Shown here in pieces: positions 21,753-34,676 of a stretch of DNA of 64,000 nt. Position 1 is the stretch's first letter; each line of letters begins with the position of its first letter. Source of the DNA: Peromyscus leucopus (taxonomy: Eukaryota; Chordata; Mammalia; Rodentia; Cricetidae). Below the pieces are notes generated by a model, which did no database searches, was not told the DNA's origin, and was given only the letters and a program-made list of their open reading frames with translations. Position numbers and translations under genes: made by a program. The stretch spans positions 82,113,735-82,177,734 of the forward strand of contig NC_051066.1 of assembly GCF_004664715.2 (NCBI RefSeq), read 5' to 3'.

Positions 21753-23631
21753 GTGAGTCAGCACCATCGACATTTTCAAATGTCAGCTACTGGATTCTTC
21801 TTTAATTAGTTGCCACAAAATATCATTAGTTCATTTATTCAGAAAACCTTTTATTTGAGTACTTGCTAGACACTAGGTACCATGGCAGGCTGCAGGGAGT
21901 GTCACAGGTAAATACTAGATGGGATTTTCCTTAAGGAGTCTACAGCCCTCTGCAAAAGATGTCAACTTCATCACTGAAGGATGCAGACACGTGTGCACAG
22001 GATGAACAAGGAGCCGGTCCTGTGTGAGAGGGAAACACGCACAAATCAAAGGGCCCCTTCAGCTTTCGGATATATGGGTGCAATGGATGTCGCAAGGGCT
22101 CAGGGGTTTGGAAGGACACTTAAAAGGACACAAAGTTTCAGATTGCATTGCAGAAGGCCATGAATGATAGGGTGAGCTGAGTTCTCTCCCCTCTTTGCTG
22201 CCAGTGGAGGCTAGTCTGGCGGTAGTGGGGGTTTACAGTAAGGGTGTTAGGACAGTAGGGGGAGGCCTTGGAAGGATTGCCTATGGGGCAATCAGTACCT
22301 GTAGAATGAAACTGAACCCCCATTTCACGCCTCTATTCTCTTCTCATCAACCCCCTTCTTGGCCTGTACTGTTTCTGTCTCTTTCTAAGTCTTGCCCTCT
22401 GCTTTTCTCTGTTATGAGCTATGCTCATACTTTATACGCAGCTAGGGTCAGCTCATCCATATTTATGTATGAAAGACTCGCTAAGATTTCCCTCCCACAG
22501 TGTTAGACAGAGCTGCAGGAGTGTTTTATAATATCCTCTGAAAGTTTCTTCTGCATGGCTGTTGAGCTGTGGATGTTTCTGTCCCCATAATCTCCAAACT
22601 TATCTGTTGAAGGCCGGATCCTCATTATTTCAGGGTATGTCCTAATTGGTGGAGCTGTTCCATCTAACTTGGAAGGTTCCCTTCCTGAGGGAGGAAGGAA
22701 GTGCATATTAACAACATTTAGTCTCAGGAAGCACTGAAAAGGGATGGGATCCACAAGGACACCCACACCCACACCCTGCAAAGACTGGGGAGAAGAAACT
22801 CTACAGTGAAGCTGCCTGTACGGTGTACAAATGATGCAGCCGCCTTTGAGTCACCTGTGCCCCTCCCCCCATGACCCTTCCCATGCTCCTGCAACTGATC
22901 CCTCACCCATTGTACTGCAAGTAACCCCTCACCTATGCTGGATAGGAGCAACCCCCATAAATTCATTGGGTTACCAAGCTAGACTTAGTTAGTTGGAATC
23001 CCAGATGACTGGCATTCTATAAGAGGAAGAAATCAGCCTCAGTGGAGCATCCCAGTGAGTGAAAAAATGCCCCTTTCTCAAATATTTGAGCCAATCCAGC
23101 TTGGTCCTTAGATCTGTTCAGTCAAAAGCCAGCTGATTTCATCAGACCAACAAATGCTGGTCCCCCCCACACCACCACTACCACTGGGGCTTTGGCAGTG
23201 TGTTACTCAGTGTTGCTGTGACTTGAGACCACTGATGAAGAGAATGAGGGTTGAATGAAGTAACAACCTAGGCACCTCGGTGGGACCCAGCTTTCAAACC
23301 CTTGGGTTAGACATGTTCTGAGCTCCAATTGGCATCTCATCCCGAGGACAGTAAATGTAGTCTGAGCGATACTCTTTTTAGAACCTCATGTGTTTCAGAG
23401 CCTAGTTTCTAGACTCACACTAATTAGACTAGAATGATGAATCTATTGGTTCCAATAGACTCCTAAAATGGGGGAAATAATATCTCAGCTACAGGGGTAT
23501 TTTGGGACTAAAAAAGATGGCCAATCTGGACTTAGTCCACACCTCTACCTATATTCCAACCCAGAGGCAGGAAAACACAGGATGCTCTGAGCATAGGGAT
23601 GTGGTGGAGACTGGACCTTTTCTCTGTTTTT
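21753..23631. other. no gene recognised
   Basis: Unique-looking intergenic sequence with no SINE or L1 landmark. The open frames are short and unsupported. Confidence 0.45.
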
Positions 23632-23846
23632 ATTTTCATTTGATGTGTTTGGGTGTTTTGCCTGTTTGTGTGTCTGTGTACCACATGCATGCCTGATGAC
23701 CAGGGAGGCCAGAAGAGCTATTTGGATCCCCTGGGACTGCAGTTCTAGAGAATTGTAAGTCTCTACATGGGTGCTGAAAATTGAACCCAGATCCTCCGAA
23801 GAGCAGACAGTGCTCTTCTCTGCTGAGCCATCTCACCAGCCCCCTT
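23632..23846 (-). mobile_element. B2/B3 SINE, antisense
   Basis: 'gtgtgtctgtgtaccacatg', 'ccagggaggccagaagagc', 'ggatcccctgggactgcagt', 'gggtgctgaaaattgaaccc' and 'ctgagccatctcaccagccc' give a near full-length antisense B2/B3. Confidence 0.9.
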
Positions 23847-24447
23847 TTCTCTGTTTTTAAAAAACGATTCAAACACATTTACTGTCATAATGAAATAGTT
23901 TGTGACACACAAATGCACGTAAATTTGTGTACATACATGTGCAAATGTGTGTGTATGCATCTGTACTGTGTGTTCATGGCTATATTCCACAATTTTATAA
24001 TCAGCTCTGTCTCAACATCAGTTGTCTGCCACACAGACTTTTAATGAGAGATGCCTGGTTGATATCTAGTTAACAAAGCTGAATATATTTTTCTTTGTCC
24101 TTCTTGTCCGGAAGAATTATATCTTCTTAATGTCCATGCACAGAACTGTAGAGAAAAAGAGGAAGGAGAGTGAGCTTCCTACGGGAGGCCACAAGGTGGC
24201 GGTGGCGCACACCGACCACTGAGGTGCTCCGTGAGCCAATCCCCTGGGCTGGCAATGGTGGACAAACGACAACTAGGAGGTGCAGCAGCCTCCTATCAGC
24301 ATCAAATCGCACAGAAAGAGCAAGGATCTTTCTAGTGCAGAATGCTAATTATGTAAATGGACGGAAAACCGGAGAACTGCCTACTCCGGGTCATCCCAGG
24401 ATCACTTTGCTGCCCTGGCTTGTGCAGGAAATAAAAAGGAACCATAA

Positions 24448-24576
24448 AGTTCGAGGCCAGCCTGGTCTACAGAGCGAGAGTGAGATCCAGGACAGGAACC
24501 CAAACTACACGGAGAAACTCTGTCTCAAAAAAACCAAAATAATAATAGTAATAACAACAACAACAATAATAAAAAG
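24448..24576 (+). mobile_element. B1 SINE 3' half with A-rich tail
   Basis: 'gttcgaggccagcctggtct', 'acagagcgagagtgagatcc', 'aggacag' and 'aaactctgtctcaaaaaa', then an (AAC/AAT)n tail. The 5' half is missing. Confidence 0.9.
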
Positions 24577-25009
24577 GCAAAGGTTTTCACCGTATGGAAA
24601 TATAATCTCTTTGTGCAGGTTTCTCCATTTTCCGATTTCAGACCTACTGCTTGCTCCTTGTCAACTTCTGTTAGTGGAGCTGGAAGTGGGTTTGCAGGGA
24701 CTTGGATGTGCTGGGTCTTGTCAAATGCTCACCTCAGCTCAAAGGGCCGTTTTTCTGTTATAAGCACTGCATGCAGGCGGAGCTTTCCCATCACAACCTG
24801 GCTGCTTTTGGCTGCTCTTCTAAGGCTGTCCTGCTGAATGCAAGGCCTTACCAGCAAAATAACTGGCCAGCACTGGAGACTTTAGCTTGGTGAGTTTAAA
24901 TGATTGTAGCCCAGTGCATCAGATTGTTACAGGAGCTGGAGTTTCTTTGGGGATGTTTTGTGTGGTATGCTAAGAGGAGTCTTGTAGCTAGAGTTTTCCT
25001 GCCTTGCCC

Positions 25010-25385
25010 ACAGTCAGGACAAACCTCTCTCACCCGCCAGTCCCACAGCCACTCAGACCCAACCAAGTAAACACAGAGACTTATATTGCTTACAAACTGT
25101 ATGGCCGTGGCAGGCTTCTTGCTAACTGTTCTTATAGCTTAAATTAATCCATTTCCATAAATCTATACCTTGCCACATGGCTCATGGCTTACTGGCATCT
25201 TCACATGCTGCTTGTCCTGGTGGCAGCTGGCAGTGACTCCTTCTGCCTTCCTGTTCTTTCTTTTCTCCTCTCTGTTAGTCCCACCTATACTTCCTGCCTA
25301 GCCACTGGCCAATCAGTATTTTATTTATTGACTAACACATTTGCCATACAGAACATCCCACAGCAGTCTGGTATCAGATACACTT
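25010..25385 (-). mobile_element. cricetid LTR-like interspersed repeat
   Basis: 'aacacagagacttatattgc', 'aaactgtatggccgtggcag', 'ttcttgctaactgttcttat', 'ccatttccataaatctatac', 'ttccttctgccttcctgtt', 'cttcctgcctagccactggc' and 'caatcagtattttatttatt'. I know this as a repeat common in cricetid genomes and of LTR/ERV type. The family name and orientation are uncertain. The 80-codon frame over it is not a gene. Confidence 0.6.
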
Positions 25386-25840
25386 GGGGAGTGCTGGTGA
25401 TGACAGCAGGTTGCTGCTGCTTCTGATATCTCACAACCACAAGCTTGCTCTTTTATACAGGAATATTCTTTAAGAAAGAGCTATAGTGTGTGCGACCATC
25501 AAACAAACAACCATCTTCTCTTCTCTGGAGAAAATGTAGTGATGTTTCCTAGGACACCAAGGTCCTTCTGAGAGTAGGGTAAGGAATGGTGGCCCCACTG
25601 ATTACTTGTTATATCTGTCTTTGTCTTGTTGCAGAATGAACCACCACCAAGAGTGACATCCTAGGAGAACAGTCATTGTACTACTATCAAGACTCTCCAG
25701 CCAGGAATTTGCAAAGGGCACAGCAGGGGTTAAGAGGCTCTCTGTTCAGTAAGCTCGCCATCACAGAATATTCAACTGTTCTTCAGTTTGTTATTTTATA
25801 TTTTAATTTTCATTATATAGTGCTTCTTATGCTTATCTTT

Positions 25841-25845
<5 letters not shown>

Positions 25846-25882
<37 letters not shown>
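25846..25882. repeat. poly(T) tract
   Basis: Uninterrupted run of about 37 T, followed by a sequence without clear SINE landmarks. Confidence 0.95.
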
Positions 25883-25885
<3 letters not shown>

Positions 25886-26094
25886 CAGCACTTGCATCCC
25901 CCACGCAGCCCTCCCCCCTCGCCATCCTCCCTATAGGACTGCTGAAAAAAGAAAAAAGGAAACAATCATAAGCACTCTTGGTGACTCGCTGGCTCAAATC
26001 TTTAGAGTCTTTTTTTTCTCTTCTGTCAGGGCTGGTACCTGAGCTGGGGCTGTTAGCAGGGCACCAGTACATGGCGCCTCTATGAAACTGTCAT

Positions 26095-26300
26095 TGTGAT
26101 GGTCAGTGTTAATTGTCCGCTTGACAGAATCTAGAAAAACCTGGAGATGGGTCCTTAAGGATGCCTTTGGGGGATTATCTTGATTGCATTAATTGATATG
26201 AGAAGACCTACCTTAATTGTAAGCAGGAGTCCTGGACTGTATAAAATGGGGACTAGTATGCATTCCTCGTTCTCTGTTTTTAATTGTAAAAGTGATGTCA
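26095..26300 (+). mobile_element. rodent DNA-transposon fragment (RCHARR1-like)
   Basis: 'tgtgatggtcagtgttaatt', 'gacagaatctagaaaaacc', 'gggggattatcttgattgca' and 'atgagaagacctaccttaat' follow the 5' half of the family whose 3' half is seen at 53446-53800. Confidence 0.5.
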
Positions 26301-26386
26301 CCATCTGCTTCAAGCACTTGCATTTTTCACTTCCCCACCATAACGGCTGTACCTCAGATTGTCCTTCCTTTGAGTTGCTTTTGTCT

Positions 26387-26430
<44 letters not shown>
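26387..26430. repeat. poly(T) tract
   Basis: Run of about 44 T. It is likely to be length-polymorphic and error-prone in assembly. Confidence 0.95.
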
Positions 26431-26432
<2 letters not shown>

Positions 26433-26439
26433 CATGGTG

Positions 26440-28735
26440 GCAAAGACAAGAACTAAGACGGGCATCTGTACAACATTTTGGCTGGGTTCAAAGAGTGAGC
26501 ATCTTGAGAGACCCATGCAGACAATCTTATCTTGGATAGTACCTAACAGTCTTCTTATAGTCACAAGCCCATTTGAATTCACAGGAATACCACGCACAAA
26601 TTGCCAATGTCCCTTTGTAAGAAGATGGTATGGGGTGAGGTTGTTGTGAACCTCATATTTAGAAAATTCCATTCTGCTCCGTGAACCAACACTTTGTCTT
26701 CAGAATGCCTTCAGTGAGCATCTGGAGGGAGATTCACAACTCTAAAATCAGAAGTTACCTACATGTAGTTACATCCTTGAAGTTTATTATCCTTTGAAAT
26801 ATCAGAGCTCAAAGGCAGGTTATGTATTTCTTCTGGCCATTAAGCATTGCTCTCATTTCTGAAAGGAGGGGGTACAGCCAGGTAGTGAGGATGCTGGGAC
26901 ATATAAAATTTTAAAGTTCTTTTTGAGAAGCTCGTAGTCTATCGGGAGAAGGCAAAGTTGTCAAGAAAAAAAGCACAAATACAGAGGGAGAACTTTGGAG
27001 TTAGGCGAAGAAGGGTTCAGAGATGTGGTGAATTGTGGACTAGGATTTGAAAGATGTAAAGGGTTTCAGGAGATAGCGTGGAGCTGGGTAGGACATCCAT
27101 TCTGTAGGGAAGATGGGTAGGGAGTGAATAGGTATGCTGTGGTTTAGGGAACTCAAATAACTGATACATGTATCAGACTAAGTGATATAGTATCTTTTTT
27201 ACTGTACATGTCCCTTCCCACAATGCATCTGATTTTAATCATATGTATGTCCACTTATCCATAGGCATATGGTGGTAAATAGGTAACTCCACTGTGAGGA
27301 CACAGTTTGCTATATTGTTCATGCACTCCAAAACAGACAGAGCAGGATAGGCCACTGCCTATAGTTCTCAGATTGTGTTTCAGGATGTGTTTGGATAGAA
27401 CTCAGTTTTTGTCAAGGGGCTGCTAAGGGGAGTAACTTACTTCTGTTGTTCAGAGAGGGGTGTGTAACTTAATGCAGGTAGGGGTCCTAGGTACATTTTT
27501 GGATTGTGTGTGTGAGTGAAGATAAGAGACCTAGGTTTTCAAGTACATAAGCACATTTTTAGAATAGGAGTGTGTACATAGCCCAAACCAAGTGGAGTCT
27601 TTGGTTACAACACTATTTCTTGTTCCTGCATCAGGACCAATGCTCAGCTAGAATCCAGGGTCCTGAACATGAGAAACAGTGTTCTTTCTACTAAGCCATA
27701 TTTCTAGCCCACAACAGACATCCTTATCAGCATGGAGCCCTCACAAGATGCCTCTCTAACTCAAAAGGTCTGCAAGGCCTTCTGTGGTGCTGGGTAGGTG
27801 GAAAGGAATTAATCTCCGACCTGGGATAGGTGAGTCAACATGGAGCTGGAAAATGTGCAGAAAATACTGTGACTTCATCGTTTCATATCTATGACAGGCT
27901 CTACAGGTCCCACACCTGTCCTCAAACCTGTGACTATTCTTTAGATCTGTTCTCCCCAAGTTCATGTGTTGGAAATACAATCTCTATGTCTTCCTCTCAC
28001 ACTTCATTGTCCTTCCATTTGCTGTCTCCACACGGCCAGGCATCAGCACCATGCCTCTAGAACCATAATCTAGATGAACTACTGTTCTTTATAAACACTT
28101 AGTCTCGGTATTCTGTTATAGAAGAAGAATGCATACTGAGAAACCTGTTAAAAACAAACCCCTGTCAACTACCCCAGCATATCATCAGGTACTTGCAATA
28201 AAACCAAAATTCCAGTTCCCCAAAGCCATTCAAAAGTCATGTCTCTGAACACGTTGTATCAAAGTACTTGGGAGATTATTTTATTTAACATTCATCCTTT
28301 CCTACATGAGTGACATTTATTGTCAGGACTGCCACATGACAATGATACAGCGATTAGAAGCCAATCCATAGCAGCACTTGCTCTGTCCTTGATCCATTTT
28401 CTTTGATATCTTCTTCACATGCTTGGCGGGGGGGGTGGGGGGGAGATGAAATAAAATCAAGCCAATCACTCTTCTTGGAGGTGATATTGAAATGCCTGCA
28501 GAACCATAAGATTCCTGCCAAATCTTGTAAGTCAGACTAAAACTAACAGTTTTAAGATAAGATTAAAAGGATGAGGCAAAAGGAAGCATTATGCCAAAGA
28601 CTTTGAACAAGTCGATAGAAAAAACAAAACTTGAGTTTACTGGAGAGAGATCTGACAAGTGTGACTGGAGTAAAGTTAATGGTTGGCTTCACAAACTGGT
28701 ACCTTAGAAACACACAAAGATAACTAGGAAATCAC
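26440..28735. other. no gene recognised
   Basis: Mostly unique. A G-rich run lies at 28424-28443. No coding frame or SINE landmark stands out. Confidence 0.45.
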
Positions 28736-28737
28736 TT

Positions 28738-28969
28738 CAACTGGATAAGTGCTTGCCTGGCATTCACGAAGCCTAGGTTTAATCTTTAGTGCAATAATGA
28801 TGATGATGATGATGATGATGATGATAATAATAGTAATAGCACAAACAACAACAACATCATGAGTACTGTAAAATTCAAGTCATTCTTGACTACATAGCAA
28901 GTTTAGATCCTGATTAGAAAACTTGATACCATATCTCAACAACAACAACAACAACAACAACAACAACGG
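28738..28969 (+). mobile_element. ID SINE with (GAT)n tail, then B1 relic with (AAC)n tail
   Basis: 'gtgcttgcctggcattcac' and 'gaagcctaggtttaatct' are an ID element. It is followed by about ten GAT trinucleotides (28798-28826) and an AAC run. 'actacatagcaagtttag' followed by 'atatctcaacaacaac' is a B1 3' end with a second (AAC)n tract. Confidence 0.7.
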
Positions 28970-30039
28970 CACATAGTAGGTGGTACCACTGCCTAAATTT
29001 GGTTCTGAATAAGAATCGTCCTTAACCCCCAATTTTGGGAAACATCTGAATGAAATTCAACAGGTTTCTTCGTTAGAGAACCTTGAATAAGCCAATAGAT
29101 ATTGCAGTACTAGAAGTGGAACAGCGTTTTCCAAACTTAATTGCAACCAATTCTCCCTGCAGAGAAAACCGAACCACTCCGAGGTGCCCACCACCCGGTG
29201 AATGGATAAAGAAAGTTTGTTATTATACACACTGTAATTTGCTCAGTTCTCCAGTAAAGAGATGAACCAGAGAACTTATATCAAGTGTGGTAACTCAGGT
29301 CCAGAAAGAGAGGCATCTCAGGTGACTTCTCTCATGTGGATCCCAGCTTGGCTCTTTAGATTTGTGTGTTTAACATGCAGCACCTGTGGAAGCCAGCAGA
29401 CTGAAATGGGAATGGCAGGTTTGGGGATGCTTTGAGGGAGAGGGGAGAGTAGATAACTGCTATATTATATTATCATGCTATGCTATGCTGTGCTGTGCTA
29501 ACTATGAAAATGGAGAAGGGGAATAGTGGGAATGGAAATGTTAAGCAGGGATGTGGCAGGGGATGAGCAACTGAGGGGCAAGAGGAGAAAGGTTAACCCA
29601 AATGAAGGCTGAACAAAAAACCCAAATGGAAACCCAATAGTTTGCAAGTTAGATATGTAAAGGGAGGAATCCTGCATGGCTGATGAATCCTTGAAAGCCA
29701 AGGGTTATTAAACAAAATTCCAGGTCCAGGCATGGAATAAGTCCTTGAGTTGTTGGTCAGTGAGGCCGGAGAGGCCTCAGACAGTATAGGCTCCTGCCCT
29801 TCTTCTCAGTTTCCGATGAGACCTAGCTAATGAGGCCCTGTTGCTGAAGAGAGTAATACCTTGGCTGTGTGATATAGGGAAATGAAACCAAAACAGAACC
29901 AGAAATGTCTTCCCTGCTTCCACATTCCCAGAGGTGTTGTGTAGGCTGTTGGGAGAAAAAGGGAATCAGTGTGAACTTTAGAAAAAGTAGCTGTGAACTC
30001 TATAAATTTCCAATCAACCTACCAGGCAATAAATGACCA
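28970..30039. other. no gene recognised
   Basis: Contains a short old L1-like phrase 'ggtgaatggataaagaaa' near 29197-29214 and an ATGCT/GTGCT run near 29474-29500. Otherwise nothing recognised. Confidence 0.4.
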
Positions 30040-31150
30040 CTGGAATAATAGTAGCAAGAATGTTATGGGGTAATCAATCACTCTGATTGAATTTGAATTG
30101 ACTGTGCTGGCCATGAGTCTGTTCCAACCTCTGGTGACAGGGGCATGCCCACACCAGGCCTTTCTGTCCAGTCTGCCCACCGGTGGATCCCTGCTCTCTG
30201 AGAACTCACCTCCCCACTTGGGGGAGAGCCTAATTAGGGCCACAGGAGGAGCCAGTCTCAGACTTTCCTGTGGGCTGGGTAAAATACCCTGCATATGGCC
30301 CATATGGCCCACTGATGATCTTCCTCAGTCCCTGATTGAATGTGAGATCCTTTCCACAGGAGCGAATTCATTCGTGGTACTGTAATCCCAGTCAAAACTC
30401 ATGGTGGAGGAAGTCTTTGGCCCTAGGTAGGAACTTGACTATTGTGTAGCTAAATGGACATTGCTCCAAATGGCCTTCTAAGTGTTTATGTCTAAATCCA
30501 TAGACAAATGGTACCACAAGCCTTCATCAGAGAAGGTTCTCTTTGCAGTGAATGGCAATCGATGCTGAGACTCATGGCTGCTTAGGTGCTGAGAATAAGT
30601 GATAGTTGATTTTCAGCCCTAAATGGGACATTTATATGATCCCCTCTGAAGCTCAGGGAAATCACAGAAAGGCATCCAGAAGATGAGATGAGGATCTGTG
30701 AAATGCCATCTTCAGAACACCATGTAGTCATTGTAATCATGATCCCATAGCAGCTAGGTTACCTCCACTTAGCCGGCCAAAGACTGGTCCTGTGGTTAGT
30801 CAATTATGGGTCAGAGAGAAGCTCATGGGCTCAAACTCTCTCTTGTGGACTATTGGTTAGTGATGGATTCTGAGGGGGAAGCAATTGTCTCCAGTGGTGA
30901 ACCTATAGAGAAGCCCAGCAGGTGCCAAAGGACAGTTCCAAACCCATGGGCACACAGACAGCTCTGGTTAAAACCAGGGCATCACCATACAAAGCAAAAA
31001 GACATGAATGTGAGAATGTAGTTGTCAGGGAGAGTGAAGACTAATGGGGTGGGAGAGAGACACAAAAGGATGGGAATGAGAAGAAACAGAATGCACTATA
31101 TAAATGTACAAAATAGTCAAACACAAATGTAATAAAATTATTTTTAAAAT
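30040..31150 (+). mobile_element. L1 3' end, sense
   Basis: 'ggggtaatcaatcactctga', 'ttgaatttg', and then 'ctgagggggaagcaattgtc', 'gaacctatagagaagcccag', 'caaacccatgggcacacaga' and 'cagctctggttaaa' near 30870-30975, ending in an A-rich tail 'aataaaattatttttaaaa'. This is the sense order of the rodent Lx 3'UTR. No ORF2 protein survives. Confidence 0.65.
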
Positions 31151-32395
31151 GTTCCATTCCTTGATAAATTATTGGAAATAGTCATCTAGATGTTTGAACT
31201 GACTTGCATCTAATTTTAATCAATAGGTAGATTTGTATGTTAGCTTGCTCTTGCTTAGCTCTCATGACCCCCTCCCCACAAAGGATAATATAGCAATAAA
31301 AACAAGATGCAGTCCCATTCATTTTATATTGATTGGGCTGTTTACTTGTCAAACACATGATGCAAGCTAAGTTCTAAGCATGCCATTATAGTGGTTTTAG
31401 TTATCCCATTTTGCTAATGAGGAAACTTCCCAAGGGCAGCTTTTTTTTTTTTTTAATATAACAGAAGTTGCACAGGTATACGTGGCAGAAATAGGATCCA
31501 AATATGTGTACCCTGTGTCTAATGTCATATCCTTCCCTACCACATCTGAGTAAGTGCTTTTCATATTGGCTGCCACACTCAGCCACCCTAAAAATTTGGG
31601 TTAGAAACCAAATTGCTAACAGTACTCCGTATGATGGTAGGGAGATACCAGTCAGAGAATGACTGTCAGGGAGGGCAGGCCAAGTGGCAAGGGTACCCAT
31701 GGTTGGTCTTCAGTTCACTATCAGACTGCAGAGGTAAAGGCTTCAGAGGACAGGGAGGGCAGGCTGGATAGCAATGGTACCTATGGTTGGTCTTTAGTTC
31801 ACTATCACATTGCAGAGGTAAAAAGGCTTTAGACATCTGCAAAACTACTTCTACTAAAAGTGTGTAAAAGAATGCAAGAAGTATTGCTGAAGTTGACCAA
31901 AAAAAGACTGCAACTTCTAAGAGGCATGTTCCTGAGATTGCAGAAATCCTTAGCATATTAACTAACAGCTCTCAGTTTGGCCTTTTGTTTTTCACACAGC
32001 TTTCTGTAGAGAGGAAAAGTCGTCCTGAATTATATTCTGTTTCTTTAGCCCAGGAGGGTAGGGTGTGTGCTTGTAGATGTAACCAACCATCTTATTAAAT
32101 AAAATACCATCATATGTGCTTCATGACAAGGTACCTCTTCTATTAGTAAGCCCCCACCCCAGGAATTTCCAAGTATGTGTGCCCATTGACTCTGTAGACC
32201 ATTTCAAGAATTTACAATAGTTACAAGGATGCACTTTGGGCTATCATGAAGAGTTTTGGGGAAAAAGCCAAAAGTTTACAGTTTCTTGATAGACAAAAAT
32301 ACTTGGAAGTTACTAGAAATAATATTCTAAAAGGATTCACGTGTTAGATATCCATGAGAAAATTAGTCCATTTTTATTATGTATTTTATATATAG
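31151..32395. other. no gene; small internal duplication
   Basis: A near-repeat of about 75 bp occurs twice: 'agggagggcaggc' with 'ggttggtcttcagttcacta' at about 31669-31730 and 'agggagggcaggctgg' with 'ggttggtctttagttcacta' at about 31751-31822. Otherwise unique. Confidence 0.55.

Positions 32396-32441
<46 letters not shown>
32396..32441 (+). repeat. (CA)n microsatellite
   Basis: About 22 AC dinucleotides. Confidence 0.97.
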
Positions 32442-32442
<1 letters not shown>

Positions 32443-32717
32443 GATTCTAGAAATGCAACTGAGTATCAAAAACATTCAGAAAAAAATTGCATCTGCATTG
32501 GACATGTATATTTTTTCTTATCTTTCCTGGAACAATAAAATACAACAGATATTTAAATAGCATTTATGTTGTATTGGGCCTTATAGGTAATCTAGAGATG
32601 ATTTAAATACATAGGATGTATTTAGTCCATTTTTAAACATTACATCATTTTACATAAAGGATTTGAACATCCAAAGCTTTGGTATTTGCAGGGAGTCTTG
32701 GATTCAATCTGTTATCA

Positions 32718-33085
32718 TTAGCTTCAGCTGTCAACTGGACATAGACTTAATCACCTGCACTCAGAACCTCAGCTGAAAAATTGGCCAGACCAGATTGTCT
32801 CTGGCCGTGTTTTCGAGGCATTTTCTTAACTGTTAATTGGTGTAGGAGGGCCCAGGCCACTGTGGTCAGTGTCATTCCTAGGAAGAGGGGCCTTTGCTGT
32901 GGATAAAAACAAGCCAGAAGGAACGAGCAGTGATCTTCCACCAGTATCTGCTTCAAACTTTTGCCTTGAGTTCCTGCCTTGACATTTCTCAAAGTCAGAC
33001 CATAAACCCTAAGATGAAATAAGCCTTCCTCCCCAAACTGCTTTTGTTCATAGCGTTTATCACAATAACAGAAAGAAAACTAGGG
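32718..33085 (+). mobile_element. rodent nonautonomous DNA transposon, sense
   Basis: 'tgtcaactggacatagac', 'gaggcattttcttaactgtt', 'gtaggagggcccaggccac', 'agtgtcattcctaggaagag' and 'aataagccttcctccccaa', in the same order as the less decayed copy at 35461-35872. Confidence 0.7.
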
Positions 33086-33720
33086 CACAATCTCTCCTGT
33101 GTATCAGGGGAGAAGAACATAGGTAATATATGTGATTTAATATGAATCCCATATTTAATCTCAACTTTTCTCGAGAGGAGTGTTCTCCAATAGACCTTCA
33201 CTTGGTGATCAAAATGTTCTTAGCACTTGCAGTCATCTCTATTGACATGCAGTTAGTAAGTACTTGAAATGTGGCTGTTATGACTGAGGTAGAGGATTTT
33301 AAATTTTATTTCATTAGTTAATTCATATGTAAATAGCTGTGTAGAGTGAAAAGCTATCTCACTGGTTTACACAGCTCTAAAGGATGGAAAAATGGGTACT
33401 GCTAATACATCTGTGCAATTGCACTTTCTAAAATGTCTGAAAATTTTAAATCATTTTAAACGTAAAAATTCTAGTCTATCAAAATAAGTTTTCTCATGAA
33501 GACAAGAAGAGAAAATTTACAAAATCAGAGGCAAAGAGTTAGTAAACTGTAATGACAGAAGACTGGGGAATATTTAAGGATATTCACAAATAAACATACA
33601 CAGATAAGCAGCAACCAAGCTTTCATTCTCGTCTGAGTTCTAAACAAAGTAAGGAACCAGAGAAAAGAGTAAGCAAATGGAAGCAAAATATTATTTTCAC
33701 TGTGGATAAGGCTGATGTTT

Positions 33721-34099
33721 GAATGGATGTGGTTTGTATTTATGTGTTTGTGGACCTATTATTAAGACACATCTGTGTAGGGAGCATTACCACAGTGGCA
33801 GATAGCCTTGGTCCTGAAGATCCAACCCCTAAGAAGGGGCCTTTACAATTGTGTTGACTGCTTGAGTGAATGTGGTTTGTTTCTGTATGTGTATGGACAT
33901 ATCAATAAGACACATCTGTGTAGAGAGTTACCATAGCCTTGGTCCTGAAGGTCCAACCCCTAAGAGGGAGGCCTTTACAGTTGTGTTGACTGCTTGAGTG
34001 AATGTGGTTTGTATCTGTATGTTTATGGACATATCAGTGTAGAGAGTTACCAGCCCCTAAGAGGGAGGCCTTTATGGTTGGTTATATTGACTGCTTAGC
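33721..34099 (+). repeat. three-copy tandem repeat, unit 147/132/100 bp
   Basis: Units at 33721-33867, 33868-33999 and 34000-34099. Each opens 'gaatg..tgtggtttgt' and includes 'tatgga' followed by 'catat', 'gtgtagrgagyrttacca', 'cccctaagargg' and 'cctttayrrttg', then ends 'ttgactgctt'. Unit 2 lacks a segment around 'gtggcag'. Unit 3 also lacks the 'gacacatctg' and 'agccttggtcctgaag' parts. I do not recognise the unit as a known element. Confidence 0.85.
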
Positions 34100-34282
34100 T
34101 GATGACAGGGGAGGAAGTATGTTCCTTCCTATGAGTCAACAGGCAAATGGAGAGACCAAGGGCAGGGCAATAGATGGGAAGAAAACTCTTAAGATTTCTT
34201 CCTTAGTGGATAAGAGGTGGGCAAAAGGGTTAGGAGAGATTTTGCTGCTAAATTTCAGCCTCAGCAAACAATTTGGTGTAGT

Positions 34283-34676
34283 TTGGTTTCTATAGCTGTA
34301 ATAAACACATGACAAAAAGCAACTTGAGGAAGAAAGGGTTTATTTCAGCTTACATTTTATAATCCATCATCGAGAGTAGCAGGTCAAGAACTCAAGGTAG
34401 GAACTAGAGGCAGAGCCCATAGAAGAATGCTGCTTAATGTCTTACCCCACCCCCATGGGATGCTCAGCCTGTTTTCTTATATATCCCAAGACCAGACATC
34501 AGGAGTGGCAGTGCTTATACTAGGCTTGGTCCTTCTACACCAATCATTAATCAAGACAGTACCTCCACAGAACTGACTACAGGCCAATTTCGTGTGGCAT
34601 TTCCTCAATTAAGGTCCTATCACCCGAGATAACCCTGGCTTGTATCAAGTTGACAAAAATCTAACCAGCACTCAAT
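34283..34676 (-). mobile_element. rodent nonautonomous DNA transposon, antisense
   Basis: 'tttctatagctgtaataaac', 'aaagcaacttgaggaagaaa', 'gggtttatttcagcttac', 'ggtcaagaactcaaggtagg', 'caatcattaatcaagacagt' and 'tatcaagttgacaaaaatct'. It is the reverse orientation of the copy at 35461-35872. Confidence 0.75.

Noticed and set aside
24170..24763. 197-codon plus-strand frame
   Set aside because: Crosses a B1 SINE and its A-rich tail; no domain recognised and no exon signals.
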